From Elusimicrobia bacterium RIFCSPHIGHO2_02_FULL_57_9 (GTDB lineage Bacteria; Elusimicrobiota; Elusimicrobia; UBA1565; UBA9628), in NCBI GenBank assembly GCA_001800015.1, contig MGUO01000079.1, positions 1 to 5,592 of the forward strand: a DNA stretch of 5,592 nt, read 5' to 3'. The translations under genes and the position numbers were made by a program. Shown here in pieces: positions 1 through 4,891 of this stretch. Within the stretch, counting starts at the first letter, position 1. Every line of letters starts with the position of its first letter. The notes beneath the pieces are model-generated. The model did not search any database and was not told the origin of the DNA. It saw nothing but the letters and a program-made list of their open reading frames with translations.

Positions 1-1726
1 GCTCCTCATAGATGGGCCGGGCTTTCTCATCCCGGCCCTGCCGCAGGTAGAGCGCTCCCAACAAGTCGAGGGTCGGGATGCGGTAATCCGGCAATGAACG
101 GGCGGTCAGCCACAATTGCTCGGCGAGACTGTTCTTTCCATTCGCGTAATAGTAGAGCCCCAGATTCATCAGGGCATCGCCGTTTCGCGGATCCTGGCGC
201 AAGGCCTCTTCGAGATGGGGCAGGGCTTGCTTGCTGTCTCCGTGCATGAGCTGCACAATCCCCAGGTTGCTATGAGCCACGCTGTTGGGATAAACGCGCA
301 ATTGTTCCTTGCTGATGCGTATGGCGTCGTCCAATCTTCCGATTTTACCGTAAGCCGCGGTTAAATTGAGATAGGTCATGAAGACGTAAGCCGATGTATC
401 CGGATATTTGCGGAATAACTCCAGGGCGCGTTCCAGGTTTGAAGCGGCTTGCTCATATTGGCCCCGGTCATAATAGGCGGCTCCCAAACCCGTGTATCCC
501 CGGGGATGATCGGGGGCACATTGAATCGTATGGCTCCACAGATCAAGGGGATCGCTGTAAAGCGCCAGATTATTCATGCCCAGGGCCGCGTAAAACAGGC
601 CCGCGAACACGGCGATCATTGCGGCGGCCGGCAGATTGCGGCCAAACCGCGCCTTGGCTCCCAATCGATCCAGCAGGCGTCCGACGCCGAGAAAAAAGCC
701 GGCGCTGGCCAAATAAAGATAACGGTTGGCGACCAGGCTGAGATTAAGAAAAGGCACGATATTGAGGAATGGGGCCAAGGTCAGGCCGCACCATGCCGCT
801 GCCACGCCGCAGATTCTGTCCCGACGCCAGATCATCAGAACCAGGATGACGGTTTCTATAAGGCCGGTGGCGACCAGAAGTCCCTGCCGCGAGAGGATGG
901 CCGCTACAGGCGAGAGTGAAGATTCCTGGCAGAGCTGCAGGGGAGTCAGTAGCTGCCACAAATACCACAACAGGCATTTGCCCGAGGTCAGCAAATGCAG
1001 CCCCCAAGACTCGCCCACCAGGGGTTGGATGCGGCGGGGGACGACCGCCGCCCGCCAGGCGATAAAGCCCAGGCATACCGCCAAAAGGCCGGCGTAGAAA
1101 AATCGGTCTTCTTTAAGACGTTTGCGCCAATCCCTGGCGCTGCCCAGGCTTACCGCGAGACACAAAGGGGGCAATATGAAGGCGCTGTCTTTGCTCATCA
1201 GGCCCAGAAGCAGGGCCGTTGAGCAGGCCATTGCGCGCCAGGGCAGGGCCAAAGTCCGTTGTTCTTGAATGGTCAGCATTAAGAACCCGAAAAAAGAGAC
1301 CAAAAGGTGTTTCTTGAACGTGGATATGGCCAGGACTTCGGTATGGGCCGGATAAAGGGCAAAGAGCAGCGCGGCCCAGAAATAGGCGCTCTTTGGTCCG
1401 AGCAAACGCCGGTAAATGAGCATGATAAGCACGGCATTGGCCCAATGCATAAGCAGGCTGGTCAGGCGGTAAAGGAAAGGTCGTTGTCCGCCGATGCTGT
1501 AAAGGACGCGGTGAATCAGGGTGAGGAGGGGTTCGTATTCTCCCGGGCCGTGGGCAAGCCCCGCCGTTATCCAGGCGCGCCATCCCAGCCAGGGCCCGGT
1601 GACTTGGATATTCTTGATCAGGAAGACCATATCGTCGTAAAGAAAGCGGCTCCACAGGGATAGGCCGAATACCACGAAAATCGCCAGACCCAGGAGCAAG
1701 GATTGTCCAAGAAAGCCCGGCTTCAT
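1..1726 (-). CDS. Partial multi-spanning GT-C-like membrane protein with C-terminal TPRs (TMTC/PMT-like), 3' end cut by the window edge
   Basis: Reading the minus strand from ATG at 1726 gives 575 uninterrupted codons that run off the left edge. Residues 1-390 are very hydrophobic, with roughly 10-12 membrane segments (for example 5-24, 89-106, 113-131, 165-194, 283-300, 366-387). An acidic pair, D31-D32, follows the first segment as in GT-C glycosyltransferases. LFALYPAHTEVLAI (121-134), LMSKDSAFILP (176-186) and ANRYLYLASAGFF (333-345) match blocks typical of bacterial membrane-plus-TPR proteins related to eukaryotic TMTC O-mannosyltransferases. From about residue 407 to the edge there are four to five TPRs of 34 residues (407-440, 447-480, 484-517, 518-551 and a partial one). 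A likely role, by inference, is lipid-linked sugar transfer to extracytoplasmic protein, with the TPRs binding a partner. It lies downstream of the pilins on the same strand but beyond a strong terminator. No clear Shine-Dalgarno precedes the ATG, so the start is less certain than the family. The substrate cannot be read from sequence. Confidence 0.85.
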   Translation of the reverse strand, partial: MKPGFLGQSLLLGLAIFVVFGLSLWSRFLYDDMVFLIKNIQVTGPWLGWRAWITAGLAHGPGEYEPLLTLIHRVLYSIGGQRPFLYRLTSLLMHWANAVLIMLIYRRLLGPKSAYFWAALLFALYPAHTEVLAISTFKKHLLVSFFGFLMLTIQEQRTLALPWRAMACSTALLLGLMSKDSAFILPPLCLAVSLGSARDWRKRLKEDRFFYAGLLAVCLGFIAWRAAVVPRRIQPLVGESWGLHLLTSGKCLLWYLWQLLTPLQLCQESSLSPVAAILSRQGLLVATGLIETVILVLMIWRRDRICGVAAAWCGLTLAPFLNIVPFLNLSLVANRYLYLASAGFFLGVGRLLDRLGAKARFGRNLPAAAMIAVFAGLFYAALGMNNLALYSDPLDLWSHTIQCAPDHPRGYTGLGAAYYDRGQYEQAASNLERALELFRKYPDTSAYVFMTYLNLTAAYGKIGRLDDAIRISKEQLRVYPNSVAHSNLGIVQLMHGDSKQALPHLEEALRQDPRNGDALMNLGLYYYANGKNSLAEQLWLTARSLPDYRIPTLDLLGALYLRQGRDEKARPIYEE

Positions 1727-1756
1727 AGTCGCGAGGCGGCAGGATTGTGGGAAAGG

Positions 1757-1796
1757 AAAACAGCCCCGATCGGTATAGCTCGATCGGGGCTGTTTT
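1757..1796 (-). terminator. Intrinsic terminator of the pilin operon (perfect 16-bp hairpin, bidirectional in form)
   Basis: AAAACAGCCCCGATCG (1757-1772) and its exact reverse complement (1781-1796) flank an 8-base loop. The hairpin begins 9 bases past the stop codon of the second pilin gene. Read leftward, the GC-rich stem ends in TTTT followed by CCTTTCC, as expected of a Rho-independent terminator. Read rightward it also ends in TTTT, but no plus-strand gene approaches from the left, so its job is most likely to stop pilin transcription before the membrane/TPR gene. Confidence 0.85.
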
Positions 1797-1801
1797 GTCA
1801 G
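1772..1801 (-). promoter_or_regulatory. Weak candidate promoter for the membrane/TPR gene, overlapping the terminator
   Basis: On the minus strand CTGACA (1801-1796) resembles a -35 box at 5 of 6 positions. It is followed after 18 bases by TATACC (1777-1772), a -10 match at 4 of 6 positions lying in the hairpin loop. A start near 1765 would give a leader of about 40 bases to the ATG at 1726. The matches are modest. The main reason to consider it is that the gene sits behind a strong terminator and needs either its own promoter or read-through. Confidence 0.3.
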
Positions 1802-1805
1802 CCTG

Positions 1806-2234
1806 TTACGGCAGCATGGGCGTGCACAGCGTCGCGTTGGCGCCGCCGCAGGCCATGTTGCCTGCAGGACCGCTGTAACTGACCGTATAACAATTGCCGC
1901 CCGGGCAAGGCGACACGCCGCGGGTCAGGGTAATGCTCCATGTCGCAGGGCCGGCGGCGGGGGCAGCCACCGTGAAGTGCTTGAAAGCAACTGAGGGCAG
2001 GTCCAGCAAGCCCGTGTTATTGGCGTAACCATTGCCTCCAAGCAGATAGCGCTCTTGGGAGCCCTTGAGGGTCTGGAAATAAGCCAGGGCTTCCGCGAAG
2101 CGCCCTTTTTCCATGACCTGGAAGTATTGCGGCACGGCGATGGCGGCCAGTATGCCGATGATCAGGACAACGACCAACAGCTCGATGAGCGTGAACCCCC
2201 TGCGCCAGCGGGCCGCGACCTTTTTGACTGTCAT
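1806..2234 (-). CDS. Type IV prepilin, second copy of a tandem pair
   Basis: A 142-residue type IVa-like major-pilin candidate. The leader is short and basic (KK at 4-5, RWRR at 9-12) and ends in G13. Prepilin peptidase would cleave before F14, leaving E18 as the essential +5 glutamate, then a hydrophobic helix (about 14-38) that serves as membrane anchor and pilus core. The globular part carries C110, C115, C129 and C137, probably in disulfides. The start is ATG at 2234, not the in-frame ATG 12 bases upstream: GGAGGA sits just before 2234, the upstream ATG overlaps that site, and the chosen start gives the same 142-residue length as the first copy. It is 16 bp downstream of the first pilin gene and followed by a strong terminator, so the two are probably co-transcribed. 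A minor pilin or pseudopilin is possible, but tandem copies with strong ribosome binding sites favour an abundant subunit. Confidence 0.92.
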   Translation of the reverse strand: MTVKKVAARWRRGFTLIELLVVVLIIGILAAIAVPQYFQVMEKGRFAEALAYFQTLKGSQERYLLGGNGYANNTGLLDLPSVAFKHFTVAAPAAGPATWSITLTRGVSPCPGGNCYTVSYSGPAGNMACGGANATLCTPMLP

Positions 2235-2250
2235 AATTTCCTCCATAATT
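2229..2250 (-). promoter_or_regulatory. Short intergenic spacer with the ribosome binding site that decides the second pilin's start
   Basis: Between the TAA of the first pilin gene (ending at 2251) and the ATG at 2234 the minus strand reads AATTATGGAGGAAATT. GGAGG lies about 5 bases before ATG 2234, a near-ideal Shine-Dalgarno. The in-frame ATG ending at 2244 overlaps this same GGAGG and has no site of its own, so it is unlikely to be used. The spacer shows no promoter or terminator, which supports one transcript for both pilins. Confidence 0.75.
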
Positions 2251-2679
2251 TTACGGCAGCATGGACGTGCACAGCGTCGCGTTGGCGCCGCCGCAGGCCA
2301 TGGATCCGGTAGGGCCGCTGTAACTGACCGTATAACAACTGCCGCCCGGGCAAGGCGACACGCCGCGGGTCAGGGTAATGTCCCAAGAGGTGGCACCAAC
2401 GTTGGGGGCAGCAGCCGTGAAGTGGCCGAAGGGCACCGTAGGCAGGTCCAGCAGGGTCACGTTAGTGGCGTAACTGCCGCGCTTAATCAAGTAGCGCTCT
2501 TGGGAGCCCTTTAAAGTTGCGAGATAAGCCAGGGCTTCCGCGAACCGTCCTTCTTCCACGACCCTGAAGTATTGCGGCACGGCGATGGCGGCCAGTATGC
2601 CGATGATCAGGACTACGACCAGCAACTCGATAAGCGTGAAACCCTTGCGCCGGCGCTCTACGATTTTTTTTATTGGCAT
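2251..2679 (-). CDS. Type IV prepilin, first copy of a tandem pair
   Basis: A 142-residue prepilin, promoter-proximal in the pair. The leader is basic (KK at 4-5, ERRRK at 8-12) and ends at G13. The mature protein begins FTLIEL, with E18 at position +5, followed by the hydrophobic assembly helix. C110, C115, C129 and C137 are at the same positions as in the other copy. The two proteins align without gaps and I count 34 differences, about 76% identity, concentrated in the leader and in residues 53-100. GGGAGG lies 5 bases before the ATG, a strong ribosome binding site. The gene is divergent from the response regulator gene across 97 bp. Family knowledge makes it a structural subunit of a type IV pilus secreted through the inner membrane and assembled in the periplasm. 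Adhesion, motility or DNA uptake cannot be told apart from this window, which holds no pilus motor or secretin gene. Confidence 0.93.
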   Translation of the reverse strand: MPIKKIVERRRKGFTLIELLVVVLIIGILAAIAVPQYFRVVEEGRFAEALAYLATLKGSQERYLIKRGSYATNVTLLDLPTVPFGHFTAAAPNVGATSWDITLTRGVSPCPGGSCYTVSYSGPTGSMACGGANATLCTSMLP

Positions 2680-2721
2680 TTTCGCCTCCCGGATCAGTGT
2701 ACATCAATCAGCTGAACTATG

Positions 2722-2776
2722 TGTGTAAAAAATGTGTTCATTTTGTGAATTGGTTAAAAATTGGTTAGTATAGGGA
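2722..2776. promoter_or_regulatory. Candidate operator: array of 11-bp-phased direct repeats between pilins and response regulator
   Basis: Laid out in 11-base rows from 2722, this stretch shows TGTG starting at 2722, 2733 and 2744, exactly 11 bp apart. AATTGGTTA then occurs at 2748-2756 and 2759-2767, again 11 bp apart. OmpR/PhoB-family regulators commonly bind as tandem dimers to direct repeats with about one helical turn of spacing, and the adjacent gene encodes such a protein. The repeats span the proposed -35 and -10 of the regulator gene, so autoregulation is plausible, and the pilin operon could be controlled from the same site. That the neighbouring regulator binds here is inference. 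Confidence 0.55.
2743..2771 (+). promoter_or_regulatory. Candidate sigma-70-type promoter of the response regulator-kinase operon
   Basis: TTGTGA (2743-2748) and TAGTAT (2766-2771) each match the sigma-70 hexamers at 4 of 6 positions and are separated by an ideal 17 bp. The predicted transcription start, 6-8 bases past the -10, falls on or next to the A of the ATG at 2777. That would give a leaderless message, which fits the lack of a properly spaced ribosome binding site. Confidence 0.45.
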
Positions 2777-3469
2777 ATGCCCAAATTGCTGGTTGTGGAA
2801 GACGACCCCAAAATCGTCGAGGCCATAGAAAAAAGCGTTTTCTTGGCCGGTGGTTCCTATGATGTCAAATCGGTTTCCCAGCAGGATAAAGCGCTCTCCC
2901 TGGCCCTGCGCTACAAGCCGGATATCATCCTGCTGGATATAAGGCTTGCCGGCGGGGGGGATGGGCGCGTGGTGCTTAAAAGCCTCAAAGAAAACGTCGC
3001 CACCAGGGCTATCCCCGTTATTTTCTTAACCGGGATGTCGAGCGAGGGGGATAAAGTGCTGGGCTTAAACCTGGGAGCCGACGACTATGTCGTCAAGCCC
3101 TTCGGCGCCATGGAGCTGGCCGCGCGCATCTCGGCGGTTTGCCGCCGTTATCGCCTGGAACCCTCCCGGGAGAAAAAATCCATTTCCGGCCTTAACCTGG
3201 ACTCTCAAAACCGCATCGCCACCTTAAACGGCAAGCCCTTGAAGCTTCAGCCCAAGGAGTTCGAGATTCTCTTTTTGCTCGTCTCCCAGCCCGGCCGCTC
3301 GCTGACCCGCTCCTATTTAATCGAGAATTCCTCCTCCTACGGCATGCCCGTCTCCACGCGCAGCCTGGATACCCATATCAAGAACATCCGCAAAAAGCTC
3401 GGCGCCAAGGCGGTCTTGATCGAGACTGTTGCGAAACTGGGTTATCGTTTCGCGGCGGCTGACACATGA
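2777..3469 (+). CDS. OmpR/PhoB-family two-component response regulator
   Basis: A 230-residue DNA-binding response regulator of standard length. The N-terminal receiver domain (about 1-120) has the acidic pocket E8-D9-D10, phosphoacceptor D54 in LLDIRL, the switch threonine T85 and invariant K107 in KPF, so it should be phosphorylatable. The C-terminal winged-helix domain (about 136-227) has the recognition-helix region RSLDTHIKNIRKKLG (195-209) and the wing TVAKLGYRF, as in OmpR, PhoB and KdpE relatives. The start is fixed by an in-frame TAG at 2771-2773. AGGGA directly abuts the ATG, too close to be a normal Shine-Dalgarno. The stop overlaps the start of the kinase gene, which implies co-translation and a cognate pair. 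Divergence from the pilin genes and the phased repeats between them suggest that the pilins, its own operon, or both are targets. The signal sensed is unknown. Confidence 0.93.
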   Translation: MPKLLVVEDDPKIVEAIEKSVFLAGGSYDVKSVSQQDKALSLALRYKPDIILLDIRLAGGGDGRVVLKSLKENVATRAIPVIFLTGMSSEGDKVLGLNLGADDYVVKPFGAMELAARISAVCRRYRLEPSREKKSISGLNLDSQNRIATLNGKPLKLQPKEFEILFLLVSQPGRSLTRSYLIENSSSYGMPVSTRSLDTHIKNIRKKLGAKAVLIETVAKLGYRFAAADT

Positions 3470-4746
3470 GGTCTAACGCAAATTCCTATATCGACGTCAG
3501 TGCGGCAGGCGGGAGCCTGCCGCACAATCTTAGGCGTTCGGTCTATTTCGCCTTTCAGGGCCTGCTCATGGCCATTCTCATGCTTATTTTTTTCTATCAG
3601 CACGAGCTTCAAGAAGGCTGGCCCGGCCGTTTTGCCGCTTTGTTTTCTTTCACCATTCTTTCTCTGGGGGCGCTGGGCGCCGTGCCCCTGGCGGCCCTCG
3701 GCAACTGGTGGTTTCAGGCCGGGCTTTTCATCGCCGACGCCGTTTTTGCGGCCCTGGTGCTGCACTGGACCGGCTCGCAATCCGATTTATTCCTTATTTA
3801 TATGCTGATCATCTATGGCACCGCCTTAACCCGCAGTTTCAAGCAGAGCTTTATCGTCGCCCTGGTCACCGCCGCTCTTTATCTATTTTCGGCCTGGACT
3901 CCTGCCGGCCTGCCCTCGGATTCCGGGTTCTGGCTGCGCTTCCAGTTTCTCATCACCTCAACCGTGCTCATGGCTATTCTGTCCTTGGACGTCAAGCAGG
4001 TGCAGGCCGATCAGGAGAAAAAATTCCACGAGCGCGCCGTCCAGGTCGAGCGACTGGCCGTGCTGGGACGCATGGCCGCGGAAGTGGCCCATCGCATCAA
4101 GGGGCCTTTAACCACCATCATGGTCAACGCCGAGGTGCTTTCCCACACGCAGAAGTCCAAGGAGGTTCTCAAGGAGCTTGAGGAAATCCGCCACGAGGCG
4201 GGGCATTGCAAGCAGATTCTCAAGAATTTGCTGGACTTGGGCCGCATCGAGGAAATGGATTTTCAGCCCACGGATTTGCGCGAGCCCATACGCCTGGCCT
4301 TAAAATCCGTGGAGGCCCAGTTCCGCCAGAAGGCCGTGCGCAAGCAGGTTTCCGGCCTCGACGAACCGCTGATGGTATTAGGCGATCAATCCCTGCTTCA
4401 GGAGGCCGTCGCCGCGGTGCTGCAAAACGCCGTGGACGCTCTCGGCAAATCGGGGCATATCCGGCTTTCGGTCACGCGCGCGCCGGCGCGCTCCAAATGG
4501 CTGGGTCCCGCCGCCCGCAAGCCGGCTTATCAGGTTATTATCGAGGACAACGGCCAGGGCATCGCCGAGGATCAACTGGAGAACATCTTCCAACCTTTTT
4601 TTACCACCAAAGGGAAGGAAGGCAGCGGCCTGGGCTTATCCGCCGCCCTGCGCATCATGCAGAAGCACAACGGCTCCATCGAAGCCGACAGCGAGGGCCG
4701 CGGCCGCGGCGCGGTTTTTACGCTGCTTATTCCTGCCGCAAGCTAG
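3466..4746 (+). CDS. Membrane sensor histidine kinase with six predicted TM segments and an atypical H-box
   Basis: A 426-residue kinase starting at an ATG that overlaps the regulator's TGA (ATGA), which suggests translational coupling. After a 25-residue cytoplasmic tail come about six hydrophobic segments (roughly 26-44, 58-78, 82-101, 107-122, 127-146, 156-174) with short loops and no large periplasmic domain, so it may sense a membrane or intramembrane cue. A linker helix (175-200) leads to the dimerization/phosphoacceptor helix with H209 in AEVAHRIKGPLTTI. The ATPase domain has the N-box with N321, the G1 box DNGQGI (361-366), FQPFFTTK (375-382) and the G2 box GSGLGL (386-391), so ATP binding looks intact. 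In the H-box, the usual acidic residue after His is R210 and the usual Asn at His+4 is G213, which may alter kinase or phosphatase activity. The layout recalls PilS, but the partner is OmpR-type rather than NtrC-type, so I give no symbol. Confidence 0.92.
   Translation: MRSNANSYIDVSAAGGSLPHNLRRSVYFAFQGLLMAILMLIFFYQHELQEGWPGRFAALFSFTILSLGALGAVPLAALGNWWFQAGLFIADAVFAALVLHWTGSQSDLFLIYMLIIYGTALTRSFKQSFIVALVTAALYLFSAWTPAGLPSDSGFWLRFQFLITSTVLMAILSLDVKQVQADQEKKFHERAVQVERLAVLGRMAAEVAHRIKGPLTTIMVNAEVLSHTQKSKEVLKELEEIRHEAGHCKQILKNLLDLGRIEEMDFQPTDLREPIRLALKSVEAQFRQKAVRKQVSGLDEPLMVLGDQSLLQEAVAAVLQNAVDALGKSGHIRLSVTRAPARSKWLGPAARKPAYQVIIEDNGQGIAEDQLENIFQPFFTTKGKEGSGLGLSAALRIMQKHNGSIEADSEGRGRGAVFTLLIPAAS
3500..3525 (+). 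repeat. Perfect 11-bp inverted repeat with tetraloop inside the kinase's first codons
   Basis: GTGCGGCAGGC (3500-3510), loop GGGA, then the exact complement GCCTGCCGCAC (3515-3525). It lies 34 bases after the kinase start and encodes residues 12-20 in the non-conserved cytoplasmic tail. There is no T-run after it, so it is not a classical terminator. It could be an mRNA structure that tempers kinase translation relative to the regulator, or a small dispersed palindrome inserted in frame. Confidence 0.6.
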
Positions 4747-4794
4747 GAGCCTGAGCAATTAACTAAAAATATCGGGAACTTTTTGGGGTTCTGA

Positions 4795-4815
4795 ATCGTA
4801 TATTAGATATGCGAT
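4795..4815. promoter_or_regulatory. Upstream imperfect palindrome, candidate antitoxin operator O1
   Basis: A 21-bp odd-length palindrome with arms ATCGTATATT and GATATGCGAT around a central A at 4805. Eight of ten arm pairs are complementary and the other two are G-T mismatches. Its inner elements CGTATAT and ATATGC recur in inverted form in the second palindrome (4858-4873), as expected of two sites for one dimeric repressor. Assignment to the HigA-like antitoxin is inference. Confidence 0.45.
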
Positions 4816-4848
4816 CCTCAAAAGGTCATGGCAAGGCGAATAAAGCCG

Positions 4849-4876
4849 TTGACTTAAATAGCATATACGCTATACT
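4849..4876 (+). promoter_or_regulatory. Promoter of the toxin-antitoxin operon
   Basis: TTGACT (4849-4854) and TATACT (4871-4876) each match the sigma-70 hexamers at 5 of 6 positions, with 16 bp between them, the best promoter match in the window. Transcription would start near 4883, only about 6-9 bases before the candidate toxin start codons, giving a very short leader. Confidence 0.7.
4858..4873. promoter_or_regulatory. Promoter-overlapping palindrome, candidate antitoxin operator O2
   Basis: ATAGCATATACGCTAT is a 16-bp palindrome with seven of eight pairs complementary (A4863-C4868 is the exception). It occupies the promoter spacer and runs into the -10 box, so a bound repressor would block RNA polymerase. 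This fits the usual autorepression of higBA-type operons by the antitoxin or the toxin-antitoxin complex. Confidence 0.55.
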
Positions 4877-4891
4877 ATATGAGGCCGTTTG

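Larger units (their letters stand above)
4747..4888. other. Intergenic region between kinase and toxin-antitoxin module
   Basis: This 142-bp AT-rich stretch contains two palindromes and one strong promoter, listed separately. I find no convincing hairpin with a T-run to end the two-component operon: GAAC and GTTC near 4784-4799 form only a 4-bp stem. Read-through into the toxin genes therefore cannot be excluded. Confidence 0.5.

Noticed and set aside
116..1663. Several plus-strand open frames of 75-156 codons, and minus-strand frames at 744-1076 and 1113-1655
   Set aside because: They overlap the continuous 575-codon minus-strand frame, which has coherent membrane segments and TPRs. Their own translations are Arg/Pro/Gly/Gln-rich, without domains, as expected of shadow frames in GC-rich DNA.
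2055..2707. Open frames on both strands overlapping the pilin genes (2055-2312, 2113-2514, 2483-2707)
   Set aside because: Both pilins are unmistakable, and these frames translate to low-complexity Arg/Ala-rich sequence without family features.
2713..2740. TGAAC (2713-2717) and GTTCA (2736-2740) as an inverted-repeat operator
   Set aside because: The arms are only 5 bp with an 18-bp gap, readily expected by chance, and the 11-bp direct periodicity explains the region better.
2680..2776. A sigma-54 or clear sigma-70 promoter for the pilin operon on the minus strand
   Set aside because: No GG-N10-GC type element was seen. TTTACA near 2725 has no good -10 at 16-18 bp, and TATACT at 2771-2766 lacks a -35. 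The pilin promoter remains unresolved.
3442..4754. Alternative frames within the kinase gene, such as 3708-4181, 4206-4754 and minus-strand 3442-3780
   Set aside because: The kinase frame holds all catalytic boxes in order; the others are shadows with no recognizable motif.
4747..4800. Intrinsic terminator after the kinase gene
   Set aside because: Only a 4-bp GAAC/GTTC stem is found, and the T-run lies inside the loop rather than after a stem.
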